40,285 nt of DNA. Source: Pseudomonadota bacterium (GTDB lineage: Bacteria; Pseudomonadota; Alphaproteobacteria; Reyranellales; Reyranellaceae). The translations under genes were made by a program, and so were the position numbers. The stretch lies in assembly GCA_020160955.1 (NCBI GenBank), contig JAIUOX010000037.1, positions 1-40,285 on the forward strand, given 5' to 3'. Position 1 is the first letter of the stretch, and each line of letters begins with the position of its first letter. The notes under the pieces are model-generated. The model saw only the letters and a program-made list of their open reading frames with translations, ran no database searches and had not been told where the DNA came from. This document shows, piece after piece, positions 25,183 through 34,699 of this stretch.

Positions 25183-25211
25183 CATGGGCGCCGGCGCCGC
25201 CGCCGGACGGC

Positions 25212-25227
25212 CATAACCCCCGGGAAT
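25212..25227. promoter_or_regulatory. Candidate LysR binding site upstream of the amidase
   Basis: CATAACCCCCGGGAAT matches the site at 27649-27664 (CATAACCCCGGGGAAT) at 15 of 16 bases. It contains a T-N11-A core (T at 25214, A at 25226) with a CCC/GGG dyad. It lies 76 bases before the amidase start and 115 bases before the divergent binding-protein start. The shared site upstream of genes on both sides of the LysR gene is the main evidence. Confidence 0.6.
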
Positions 25228-25302
25228 GAACAGGCGGATCGAATGAATTGTGCGACGGCGCGGGACCGGCGCAGAGTTCGCGAAACGACGGGGAGGATGG
25301 GC

Positions 25303-26748
25303 GTGGCCGCACAGGATTTCGCCGGCAGGCGCGTCGAGGCGATCGTCGGGGCGTTCACCGCCGGGCAGGCGCGGGCGCGCGACATCGTCGAGGGCGTGCT
25401 CGACCGCTGCGCGCGCGCCGCGCCGTTCAACCCGATCGCCACGCTCGACGCCGCGGGGGTCCGCGCCGCCGCCGATGCGCTCGACGCGCGGCGCCAGTCC
25501 GGCGGCGCCACGGGCGCGCTGGCCGCCGTCCCCGTGTCGGCCAAGGACCTGATCGCGACCCGCGGACTGCGCACCGCCTTCGCCTCGCGCACCATGCAGG
25601 ACAACGTGCCAACGGCCGATGCCAGCGCGATCGGCCAGTGGCGCGCCGCCGATGCGTTGCTGTTCGCCAAGACGACGACCCCGGAGTTCGGCCACAAGGT
25701 GCTGACCGACAGCCCGCTGCACGGGGTGACGCGCAACCCGTGGAACCCCGACCACACCTCGGGCGGGTCGAGCGGCGGCGCGGCCGTCGCGGTGGCGCTC
25801 GGCCTCGGACCGATCGCGATGACGACCGACGGCGCCGGGTCGGGTCGCATCCCGGCCGCCTGCTGCGGCGTCTACGGGCTGAAGGCGACGCTCGGCCGCG
25901 TGCCGCACGAGGTCCCGGCCGACCAGTTCGGCCAGCTCACCTACCTCGGCGTCATGGCGCGGCATCCGAGCGACCTCGGCGCCGGGCTGGCGGCGATGTC
26001 GCGCGGCCACGCCGAGGACCCGTGGACGCTGGCGATCGGCCGCGACGCCTTCGCCTGGCCCGCCGCCGCCGCGGCCGACCCGATCGCCGGCAAGCGCGTC
26101 ACGGTGATCCGCCGCATGACCGGCGGCTACCTCCATCCCGACAGCGAGGCGCGGCTCGACGAGGCGCTGGCCTTCCTCGACAGCCGCGGCGCCCGCATCC
26201 ACGAGCTGGACGGCAGCACGGTCGACTGGAAGCTCGACACGGCGCGGCTGATCCTGCGCGCCAACCAGGTCACGCGCTTCGGCGACCTCTTGAGGACGCG
26301 GCGCAACGACCTCGACCCGTCGTTCGTGCGCACCATCGAGGAAGGCGCGGACGTCGACATCGCCACCCTGAGGCAGGCGCTGCTCGACCGCACCCTCGCC
26401 TTTCGCGCCGTGCAGCGGCTGTTCGCCGACGCCGACTACCTGCTGACGCCGACCGTGGCCACGCCGGCGCCGCCCGCGACCCAGGACCAGTTCGCGCCGC
26501 TGGTGATCGAGGGCAAGCCGATCGGCGACCTGCGCTCGGCCTGGTACGCCTACACCATCCCGTTCAACATGACGGGCCACCCGGCGATCAGCATCCCGTT
26601 CGGTCACTCGGCGGCCGGCCTGCCGATCGGCATTCACCTCGTGGCGCCGTGGTTCGCCGAGGCCGACCTGATCGCCCTCGCCGAGGCCTGCGACGCGCAT
26701 ACCGGCGCCTCGGCACGGTGGCCGGCCGGCTTCGCGCCGGCCGCCTGA
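25303..26748 (+). CDS. Amidase-signature-family hydrolase
   Basis: The protein has 481 residues from GTG 25303. GGGGAGG at 25290-25296 stands six bases before this GTG but directly touches ATG 25297, so the GTG start is preferred. The catalytic Ser-cisSer-Lys triad is visible: Lys in VSAKDLIATRG, the cis-Ser in the glycine loop HTSGGSSGGAAVAVALG, and the nucleophile Ser in TTDGAGSGRIPAACCGVYGL. The usual family motif there is DxGGSIRxP; here it reads DGAGSGRIP. YAYTIPFNMTGHPAISIPFG and GLPIGIHLVAPWF are typical of the C-terminal half. It hydrolyses an unknown amide. It is divergent from the binding-protein/dioxygenase operon and convergent with the LysR gene, three bases apart. Confidence 0.93.
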   Translation: MAAQDFAGRRVEAIVGAFTAGQARARDIVEGVLDRCARAAPFNPIATLDAAGVRAAADALDARRQSGGATGALAAVPVSAKDLIATRGLRTAFASRTMQDNVPTADASAIGQWRAADALLFAKTTTPEFGHKVLTDSPLHGVTRNPWNPDHTSGGSSGGAAVAVALGLGPIAMTTDGAGSGRIPAACCGVYGLKATLGRVPHEVPADQFGQLTYLGVMARHPSDLGAGLAAMSRGHAEDPWTLAIGRDAFAWPAAAAADPIAGKRVTVIRRMTGGYLHPDSEARLDEALAFLDSRGARIHELDGSTVDWKLDTARLILRANQVTRFGDLLRTRRNDLDPSFVRTIEEGADVDIATLRQALLDRTLAFRAVQRLFADADYLLTPTVATPAPPATQDQFAPLVIEGKPIGDLRSAWYAYTIPFNMTGHPAISIPFGHSAAGLPIGIHLVAPWFAEADLIALAEACDAHTGASARWPAGFAPAA

Positions 26749-26751
26749 CCG

Positions 26752-27651
26752 TCACGCCCAGCCGTTGGCCTTGAGATGATCCTTCACCGCCGCGAGGAAC
26801 GCGTCGGCCAGCCGAGACGGCCTGCGGTAGCGCGGCCGCATGGCGCGGAACAGGTAGCGGATGCGCGGCTCGAACGGCACGATCGCGATGCCGCGGTCGC
26901 GGTAGTCGCGCGCCGTGAAGGGCTCGACGATCGACACGCCGACGCCGCGCGCGGCCAGCGCGCACGCCTCGGCCGACGAGTAGACGTCGACCTGGGTCCG
27001 CCGCTCGATGCGCTCCTGCTCGAACGCCGCGTCGACGAGGTGGCGCATCCGGCCGTCGAGCGGGAACGACAGGAAGTTCTCGCCCCGGAGGTCGGACGGC
27101 CGGATCACCTTGCGACGCGCCAGCCGGTGATCGCCGGGCAGGACGCAGACCGCCGCGGCGCGGCTCAATTCCTCCGTCACCATGGCGGGATGCTCGAACG
27201 GCATCATGGAGAAGCCGAGGTCGAGCTGCTGGTCGACCATCTTCTGGTTGATGTAGGTCGAACTGCGCACGTGGAACACGACGTGCGCCTTGGCATGCCG
27301 CTTGAGGAAGCCCGCGAGCACGTCGGGCAGCACCGTGCGGCCCAGCGCCGGCGTCGAGTAGATGTAGAGGTCGCCGACCTGCCGGTCGCGGATCTCCCGC
27401 GCCACCTCGCTCACCCGCTCGAGGCCGCGATAGAGGCGGCCGACCTCGGCCGCCAGCAGCTGCGCCTCGCTGGTCGGCGCCAGCCGCCGCTTGATTCGGG
27501 TGAACAGCGGGTACCCGATATCGTGTTCCAGTCCCGCCAGGATCTTGCTGACCGCCGGTTGCGAGACGCCGATCCGCTCCGCCGCCGCGGTCACCGTGCC
27601 GCATTCCATGACGGCGGCGAAAGCCTCGAGCTGGCGCGGCGTGATCATCAT
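26752..27651 (-). CDS. LysR-family transcriptional regulator
   Basis: The 299-residue protein has an N-terminal winged helix (MITPRQLEAFAAVMECGTVT, AAAERIGVSQPAVSKILAGL, then EHDIGYPLFTRIKRRLAPTS) followed by a linker helix and a two-lobed effector domain (VGDLYIYSTPALGRTVLPDV, DLGFSMMPFEHPAMVTEEL, RGVGVSIVEPFTARDY). The effector domain resembles regulators of octopine/opine and amino-acid catabolism (OccR/NocR-like), a weak hint only. It is divergent from the oxidase operon, with 41 bases between starts. A candidate operator (27649-27664) overlaps its own start codon, which would allow autorepression. A near-identical site lies before the amidase gene on its other side. Confidence 0.94.
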   Translation of the reverse strand: MMITPRQLEAFAAVMECGTVTAAAERIGVSQPAVSKILAGLEHDIGYPLFTRIKRRLAPTSEAQLLAAEVGRLYRGLERVSEVAREIRDRQVGDLYIYSTPALGRTVLPDVLAGFLKRHAKAHVVFHVRSSTYINQKMVDQQLDLGFSMMPFEHPAMVTEELSRAAAVCVLPGDHRLARRKVIRPSDLRGENFLSFPLDGRMRHLVDAAFEQERIERRTQVDVYSSAEACALAARGVGVSIVEPFTARDYRDRGIAIVPFEPRIRYLFRAMRPRYRRPSRLADAFLAAVKDHLKANGWA

Positions 27652-27664
27652 AACCCCGGGGAAT
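27649..27664. promoter_or_regulatory. Candidate LysR binding site overlapping the LysR start, upstream of the oxidase operon
   Basis: CATAACCCCGGGGAAT contains the perfect palindrome CCCCGGGG and a T-N11-A core. It matches 25212-25227 at 15 of 16 bases. It covers the start codon of the LysR gene and lies 28 bases before the oxidase start. Confidence 0.6.
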
Positions 27665-27692
27665 TGACCGTGCCGAACAATGGAGCCAGCCG

Positions 27693-29006
27693 ATGACCGC
27701 GTCCATGCTGGCCACCGGCTTCTCGGAACAGCCGTACTGGTGGGAGGCGTTCCGGCCGCAGGCGATCGCCGCGCCGTCCCTGCCCGCGCGGGCCGACGTC
27801 GTGGTGGTCGGCGGCGGCTATGCCGGCCTGTCGGCGGCGCGCGCGCTGGCCGACTCGGGCATCCCGAGCGTCGTGCTGGAAAGCGGCGACTTCGGCGACG
27901 GCGCCAGCACGCGCAGCGGCGGCGGCGTGAGCGCCGGGCTCAGCGTCGGCAAGAGTTTCACCGGCAAGGCGCTGGCCTACCCGCCGGAACTGGTCCGCGA
28001 GGTCGTCGGGTCGGCCATCGCGGCGTACCGGTCCCTGCGCACGCTGATCGCCGACGAGGGCATCGACTGCCACTTCGATGAGCGCGGCCGCTTCCTCGGG
28101 GCCTGCGCGGCGTCGCACTTCTCCGAACTGGAGGCGCGCCACGCCAAGCTGGTCGCCGGCGGCGCCGGCAACTGCCGGCTGGTCACGCGGGCCGAGCAGC
28201 GCGAGGAGATCGGCAGCGACTACTACCACGGCGGCCTGGTGTTCGAGACGGCGGGCAAGCTGCACCCGGCGCTGTTCTACGGCGGCCTGCTGGGCGCGGT
28301 GCGGCGGCGCAACTCGATCACGCTGGCCGGCCAGTGCCGGGCCACCGGCCTGGCGCGCGACGGCGAGGGCTGGCGCGTCGCGACCAGCCAGGGCGAGATC
28401 CGCGCCCGGCACGTCATCGTGGCAACCAACGGCTACACCGGCGACCTGCTGCCCGCGCTGAAGCGCCGGTTGGTGCCGATCGCCAGCCACATCATCGCCA
28501 CCGAGGAACTGCCCGCCGGGCTGCCGCTGCGGCTGCTGCCGCGCGGCCGCACCATCTCGGAGACGCGGCGCGTGCTGCACTACTACCGGCTGTCGCCCGA
28601 CGGGAAGCGGGTCATCTTCGGCGGCCGCGCGCGCTTCACCGAGATTCCCGCCGAGACGCGGGCCCGCCTGCTCCACCGCTCGCTGGTCGAGCGCTTTCCC
28701 GAACTGGCGGACGTCAAGGTCACGCATGCCTGGCAGGGCAACGTCGCCTTCACCTACGACGCGCTGCCGCACGCCGGCGAACTGGGTGGCGTGCACTTCG
28801 CCGTCGGCTGCAACGGGTCGGGCGTTTCCATGATGCCCTTCCTCGGCGACGCGATCGGCCGGGCGGTGGCCGGCAAGCTGCACCGCCTGCCGTTCGCCGA
28901 AGCGCCGTTGCCGGCGATCCCCTTCTACTCGGGCAACCCGTGGTTCCTGCCGGCGATCGGCGGGGCCTTCCGGGCCCTCGACTGGTTCGACGAGAAAGTC
29001 CGATGA
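27693..29006 (+). CDS. DAO-family FAD oxidoreductase (PuuB / glycine-oxidase-like)
   Basis: The 437-residue protein is a D-amino-acid-oxidase-type flavoprotein resembling gamma-glutamylputrescine oxidase. The N-terminus SEQPYWWEAFRPQAIAAPSL is the lead-in typical of PuuB-type proteins. It is followed by the FAD fold VVVVGGGYAGLSAARALADS, SVVLESGDFGDGASTRSGGG, ARHVIVATNGYTGDLLPALK, and the C-terminal FAD motif VHFAVGCNGSGVSMMPFLGD. Such enzymes oxidise secondary or primary amines to imines with release of peroxide. GGAG stands seven bases before ATG 27693. It is the first gene of a three-gene operon (ATGA overlap with the next gene) divergent from LysR. The substrate is inferred only as an amine or N-alkyl amino acid. 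Confidence 0.92.
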   Translation: MTASMLATGFSEQPYWWEAFRPQAIAAPSLPARADVVVVGGGYAGLSAARALADSGIPSVVLESGDFGDGASTRSGGGVSAGLSVGKSFTGKALAYPPELVREVVGSAIAAYRSLRTLIADEGIDCHFDERGRFLGACAASHFSELEARHAKLVAGGAGNCRLVTRAEQREEIGSDYYHGGLVFETAGKLHPALFYGGLLGAVRRRNSITLAGQCRATGLARDGEGWRVATSQGEIRARHVIVATNGYTGDLLPALKRRLVPIASHIIATEELPAGLPLRLLPRGRTISETRRVLHYYRLSPDGKRVIFGGRARFTEIPAETRARLLHRSLVERFPELADVKVTHAWQGNVAFTYDALPHAGELGGVHFAVGCNGSGVSMMPFLGDAIGRAVAGKLHRLPFAEAPLPAIPFYSGNPWFLPAIGGAFRALDWFDEKVR

Positions 29007-30097
29007 GCGCCGCGCTGTTCTCCGCGACCTACCGGGAGGCCCGCCAACGCTTCCTCGCGGCGGCGCATGCCGCGGGCGCCACGGTCGAGTCGCACGTCCA
29101 TCCGCTGCCGGGCGCCGAGGGCGAGCCGATCGCGACCGATACCGCGCTGGTCGGACCGGCGGACGCCGGCGGCCTGCTCATCGTCAGTTCCGGCACGCAC
29201 GGTCCCGAGGGCTTCGCCGGCTCGGCCTGCCAGCTCGGCCTGCTGGGCGACGAGCTGCTGGCCCGCGCCGCCGCGCGCGGCCTCGCCGTGCTGCTGGTCC
29301 ACGCGGTGAACCCCTTCGGGTTCTCGCACCTGAAGCGGACCAACGAGGACAACATCGACCTCAATCGCAACTTCAACGACTTCTCGACGCCCTACCCGGC
29401 CAACCCGGTGTACGAGGAGATCCATCGGCTGCTGGTGCCCGACACCTGGCCACCGGACGCGGCCAACGAGGCGCGGCTGGCCGAGGCGATGACGCGGCTC
29501 GCCGGCCAGCGCGACCCGGGCGTCTCCAGCGGCCAGGCCCTGCACCCCGACGGGCTGTTCTACAGCGGCACCGCGCCGGCGTGGAGCAACCGCACGATCC
29601 GCTCGATCGTCCGCCGGCACGGCGCCGGGCGCCGCCACATCGCCTGGCTGGACGTCCATACCGGGCTCGGACCGTACGGCCACGGCGAGAAGATCTTCGG
29701 CACGCACCCGCCGGCGACGCTGCGGCGCGCCCTGTCGTGGTGGGGCCGCGATCTCATCGTCAGCACGCAACCCGGGTCGGTGTCGCCCCGCACGGTCGGC
29801 CACATCACCTACTGCGCCTTCGCGGAATGCCCGCGGGCGGCCCTGACGCCGATGACGCTCGAGTACGGGACGCTGCCGTCGCCGCGGGTCCGCGAGGCGT
29901 TGCGCGGCGAGGCCTGGCTGGCCGGCCATCCCGACGCCGCCCCGCCGGTCGCGGCCGCGATCCGCCGCGCGGTCCGCGACGCGTTCTACGTCGACGCCGA
30001 CGACTGGAAGGGCATGGTGCTGGGCCAGTTCCGCGCGCTCGCGATCCAGACGGTCAACGGCCTCGCCACGACAATCGAACAGGGAGACGCTCCATGA
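29003..30097 (+). CDS. DUF2817 / M14-like zinc peptidase family protein
   Basis: The 364-residue protein matches DUF2817, a branch of the M14 carboxypeptidase/aminoacylase clan. The zinc motif HxxE is in SSGTHGPEGFAGSACQLGLL. VNPFGFSHLKRTNEDNIDLN follows with NRNFNDFS, the substrate Asn/Arg pair of M14 enzymes. The third zinc His is in AWLDVHTGLGPYGHGEKIFG. A TLEYGTLPSPRV segment supplies the likely catalytic Glu. Together these suggest an active zinc hydrolase cutting a C-terminal or acyl amide bond. ATG 29003 overlaps the oxidase stop by ATGA, and the end overlaps the next start by four bases. No signal peptide is seen, so it is probably cytoplasmic. Confidence 0.88.
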   Translation: MSAALFSATYREARQRFLAAAHAAGATVESHVHPLPGAEGEPIATDTALVGPADAGGLLIVSSGTHGPEGFAGSACQLGLLGDELLARAAARGLAVLLVHAVNPFGFSHLKRTNEDNIDLNRNFNDFSTPYPANPVYEEIHRLLVPDTWPPDAANEARLAEAMTRLAGQRDPGVSSGQALHPDGLFYSGTAPAWSNRTIRSIVRRHGAGRRHIAWLDVHTGLGPYGHGEKIFGTHPPATLRRALSWWGRDLIVSTQPGSVSPRTVGHITYCAFAECPRAALTPMTLEYGTLPSPRVREALRGEAWLAGHPDAAPPVAAAIRRAVRDAFYVDADDWKGMVLGQFRALAIQTVNGLATTIEQGDAP

Positions 30098-31668
30098 CGC
30101 TTCGTCGACTCGTCGCGCTCGCCGCCGGGCTTCTCGTCGCCGCCGCGTCGTCGGCCGGCGCGCAGCCGGCGCTCAGGATCGTGATGCACTCGGACCTCAA
30201 GATCCTCGACCCGATCTGGGCGTCGGCCCAGATCACCCGCACGCACGGCTACATGGTCTACGACACGCTGTTCGGGCTCGATGGCGACCTCAAGCCACAG
30301 CCGCAGATGGTGGGTGCGTGGACGGTCGACCCGGCAGGCCTCGTCTACACCTTCAGCCTGCGCGACGGGCTGGCCTGGCACGACGGCCAGCCGGTCACCG
30401 CCGAGGACTGCATCGCGTCGCTGCGGCGCTGGGGCAGCCGCGACGTCATGGGCATCAAGCTGTTCTCGTACATCAAGGACCTCGCGGCGAGCGATGCGCG
30501 GACGATCCGGCTCGAGCTGCGGCAGCCCTACGGGCTGGTGATCGAGTCGCTGGCCAAGCCGACCGGCATCGTGCCCTTCATGATGCCCCGCCGCGTCGCC
30601 GAGGCGCCGGCCACCCAGCAGGTCAAGGACCCGGTCGGCTCCGGGCCGTTCATCTTCAAGGCCGACGAATGGCGGCCGGGCGACCGCGTCGTCTACGTGA
30701 GGAACCCGAACTACGTGCCGCGCACCGAGCCGGCGGCCAACTTCGCCGGCGGCAAGGCGGTCAGGATCGACCGCGTCGAATGGCTGTCGATCGCCGACCC
30801 GCAGACCGCGGTCAACGCGCTGGAGAGCGGCGAGATCGACGCCATCGAGTCGGTGGCGCACGACCTGCTGCCGTTGCTGAACGGCAAGAAGGGCCTGTCG
30901 GTGGCACGCGGCGCCTATGCCAACCAGTACGCCATGCGGCCCAACTGGCTGCACCCGCCGTTCGACAACCCGAAGATGCGCCTCGCGCTGGGCTACGCCA
31001 TCGACCAGAAGGAGTACCTCGCCGCCGCGATCGGCGACGTCGCCTACTGGCGCACCTGCAAGGCCTACTTCGGCTGCGACACGCCGCTGGCGTCGGATGC
31101 CGGGGTCCGCGACCTGCTCGACGGCAATGTCGCGCGGGCCCGCGAGCTGGTCAGGGAAGCGGGCTACGACGGCCGGCCGGTCGTGCTCCTGCAGGTCACC
31201 GACATCTCGGTGCTGGCCAACCTCGCCCCCGTCGCCAAGGCGCAGCTCGAGCGGATCGGCCTGAAGGTCGAGGTCCGGCCGGCCGACTGGCAGACCCACC
31301 TCGCCCGCGTGCTGCGCAAGGAACCGCCCGAGGATCGCGGCTGGAACCTCACCCTGTCGAGTACCGGCGTGGTCGACCTGCTCAACCCGGTGACGTCGCT
31401 GTTCCTCAACGCGGCCTGCGAGAAGGCGTCGGCCGGCTGGCCGTGCGACGCCAGGCTGGAGGAACTGCGCGACGCCTTCGCCCGCGAACCCGATGCGGCG
31501 AAGCGCAAGGCGATCGCCGACGAGATCCAGGAACGCGCCGCCCGGATCGGCACCCACTACCCGCTGGGCGAATGGTACAGCGCCTCGGCCGTCAGCACGC
31601 GCACGCGCGACTGGCTCCGCCCGCCGTCCGCCAGCGTCTTCTGGAACGTCACCCTCGCGCCACGCTGA
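30094..31668 (+). CDS. Peptide/nickel-type ABC transporter substrate-binding protein (SBP_bac_5)
   Basis: The 524-residue protein has a Sec signal peptide (MTLRRLVALAAGLLVAAASS, cleavage after AGA or AQP near residue 23). The family 5 binding-protein fold is clear: LRIVMHSDLKILDPIWASAQ, MVYDTLFGLDGDLKPQPQMV, AWTVDPAGLVYTFSLRDGLA, WHDGQPVTAEDCIASLRRW (the family signature region), and DPVGSGPFIFKADEWRPGDR. It likely binds peptides, opines or amine-containing compounds. The matching permease and ATPase genes are not in this window. AGGGAG precedes ATG 30094. It is the last gene of the oxidase-DUF2817-binding-protein operon and is followed by hairpin repeat copy 3. Confidence 0.93.
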   Translation: MTLRRLVALAAGLLVAAASSAGAQPALRIVMHSDLKILDPIWASAQITRTHGYMVYDTLFGLDGDLKPQPQMVGAWTVDPAGLVYTFSLRDGLAWHDGQPVTAEDCIASLRRWGSRDVMGIKLFSYIKDLAASDARTIRLELRQPYGLVIESLAKPTGIVPFMMPRRVAEAPATQQVKDPVGSGPFIFKADEWRPGDRVVYVRNPNYVPRTEPAANFAGGKAVRIDRVEWLSIADPQTAVNALESGEIDAIESVAHDLLPLLNGKKGLSVARGAYANQYAMRPNWLHPPFDNPKMRLALGYAIDQKEYLAAAIGDVAYWRTCKAYFGCDTPLASDAGVRDLLDGNVARARELVREAGYDGRPVVLLQVTDISVLANLAPVAKAQLERIGLKVEVRPADWQTHLARVLRKEPPEDRGWNLTLSSTGVVDLLNPVTSLFLNAACEKASAGWPCDARLEELRDAFAREPDAAKRKAIADEIQERAARIGTHYPLGEWYSASAVSTRTRDWLRPPSASVFWNVTLAPR

Positions 31669-31670
31669 AA

Positions 31671-31732
31671 GGTCCCTCGCTGCGCTCGGGATGACAGCTC
31701 TTTCTTGTCATCCCGAGTGATAGCGAGGGACC
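31671..31732. repeat. Hairpin repeat, copy 3
   Basis: Left arm 31671-31696 (GGTCCCTCGCTGCGCTCGGG, ATGACA) and right arm 31706-31732 (TGTCATCCCGAG...CGAGGGACC) enclose a nine-base loop. The middle of the right arm is changed (TGATAG), so the stem has an internal bulge. It begins two bases after the binding-protein stop and ends ten bases before the convergent mcd stop, so it may end transcription in both directions. Confidence 0.9.
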
Positions 31733-31741
31733 TTTCGGCTG

Positions 31742-33376
31742 CTAGTTCCTGCCCTCGATCAGGCCGCGGCAGACGACCTGGGCCTGGATCTCGGCGGCGC
31801 CCTCGAAGATGTTGAGGATGCGGGCGTCGCACAGCACGCGGCTGACCGGGTACTCCATCGCGTAGCCGTTGCCGCCGTGGATCTGCAGCGCGTTGTCGGC
31901 GTTGCTCCAGGCGACGCGGGCGGCCAGCAGCTTGGCCATGCCGGCCTCGATGTCGCAGCGCCGGTCGCTGTCCTTCTGGCGCGCCGAGAAGTACGTCAGC
32001 TGGCGGGCGATCATGGTCTCGACCGCCATCCAGGCGAGCTTGCCGGCGACGCGCGGGAAGGCATAGAGCGGCTTGCCGAACTGGATGCGCTCCTTGGCGT
32101 AGCGCAGGCCAAGCTCGAGCGCGTTCTGCGCCACGCCGACGGCGCGCGCCGCGGTCTGGATGCGGGCGCTCTCGAAGGTCGCCATCAGCTGCTTGAAGCC
32201 CTGGCCCTCGCGGCCGCCCAGCAGGTTGTCCTTGGGCACCTCGAAGCCGTCGAAGCCGATCTCGTACTCCTTCATGCCGCGGTAGCCGAGCACGCGGATC
32301 TCGCCGCCGCTCATGCCCTTGGCCGGGAACGGCTCGGCGTCGCTGCCGCGCGGCTTCTCGGCGAGGAACATCGACAGGCCCTGGTAGCCGGGCTTCGAGG
32401 CGTCGCTGCGCGCCAGCAGCGTCATGATGTCGGCGCGCGCGGCGTGGGTGATCCAGGTCTTGTTGCCCTGGATGCGCCAGACGTCGCCCTCCAGCACGGC
32501 GCGGGTGCGCAGGCTGGCGAGGTCGGAGCCGGTGTTGGGCTCGGTGAAGACCGCGGTCGGCAGGATCTCACCCGAGGCGATGCGCCCGAGGTACTTCTGC
32601 TTCTGCTCCTCGGTGCCGCCGGCGCGGATCAGCTCGGCGGCGATCTCCGAGCGGGTGCCCAGCGAGCCGACGCCGATGTAGCCGCGCGACAGCTCCTCGG
32701 TGACGACGCACATCGCGAGCTTGCCCATGCCGAGCCCGCCCCACTCCTCCGGCACGGTCAGGCCGAAAACGCCGAGCTCGGCCATCTTCTGCACGACCGG
32801 CAGCGGGATCAGCTCGTCCTTGAGGTGCCAGTCGTGGGCGTGCGGCAGCACCTCGGCGTCGACGAAGCGGCGGAACTGGCGACGCACTTCCTCGAGCGCC
32901 TCGTCGTCGAGGCCGAGCGCGCCGAAGTTGCCGGTCTCCAGCCCGTCCGACATCAGCTCGGCGATCCGCATCCGCACCGCCGAGGTGTTGCCGGCGACCA
33001 GCTTGCGCACCGCCGGCGTGTCGAGCTGGGCGGCGTCGAGGCCGAAGTCGCCCGGCCGCACGATCTCGACCTGGCTGATGGCGATGCCGCCGGACAGCTG
33101 GGCGAGGTACTCGCCGTAGGCCGCCTGCAGCATCAGCAGCTCGAGCTCGCCCTTCGCCCCCTGCTCCGCCCAGCGCCGCATCTGGCGCAGCGCCGAGACA
33201 TAGGTCGCGATCCAGGCGAAGCCGTGCGCGGCGAACTGCTCGCGCTCCAGTTTCGCGGGATCGACCTTGCCGGAAGGAGCCACCATGCCGCGCACCGCTT
33301 CGCGCGCGGCAACCTCGTACGCCTCGGCGTCGCCTTCCGCATCCTTGGCGAGGCCGAGCAGGTTATCGAGAATCAT
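31742..33376 (-). CDS. mcd: (2S)-methylsuccinyl-CoA dehydrogenase, ethylmalonyl-CoA pathway
   Basis: The 544-residue protein is an acyl-CoA dehydrogenase with an N-terminal extension of about 160 residues (MILDNLLGLAKDAEGDAEAY and onwards). That extension is the mark of methylsuccinyl-CoA dehydrogenases. The dehydrogenase part shows LGVFGLTVPEEWGGLGMGKL, TEPNTGSDLASLRTRAVLEG, the FAD contact WITHAARADIMTLLARSD, VPKDNLLGGREGQGFKQLMA, and a C-terminus with IHGGNGYAMEYPVSRVLCDA then ILNIFEGAAEIQAQVVCRGL. It oxidises methylsuccinyl-CoA to mesaconyl-CoA and would pass electrons to ETF (etfA/etfB are in this window). It follows ccr by 12 bases, which supports the assignment strongly. Confidence 0.93.
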   Translation of the reverse strand: MILDNLLGLAKDAEGDAEAYEVAAREAVRGMVAPSGKVDPAKLEREQFAAHGFAWIATYVSALRQMRRWAEQGAKGELELLMLQAAYGEYLAQLSGGIAISQVEIVRPGDFGLDAAQLDTPAVRKLVAGNTSAVRMRIAELMSDGLETGNFGALGLDDEALEEVRRQFRRFVDAEVLPHAHDWHLKDELIPLPVVQKMAELGVFGLTVPEEWGGLGMGKLAMCVVTEELSRGYIGVGSLGTRSEIAAELIRAGGTEEQKQKYLGRIASGEILPTAVFTEPNTGSDLASLRTRAVLEGDVWRIQGNKTWITHAARADIMTLLARSDASKPGYQGLSMFLAEKPRGSDAEPFPAKGMSGGEIRVLGYRGMKEYEIGFDGFEVPKDNLLGGREGQGFKQLMATFESARIQTAARAVGVAQNALELGLRYAKERIQFGKPLYAFPRVAGKLAWMAVETMIARQLTYFSARQKDSDRRCDIEAGMAKLLAARVAWSNADNALQIHGGNGYAMEYPVSRVLCDARILNIFEGAAEIQAQVVCRGLIEGRN

Positions 33377-33388
33377 CGTCGGTTCGTC

Positions 33389-34678
<1,290 letters not shown>

Positions 34679-34699
34679 GGAGAAGCCTCCTGTTGGGCC

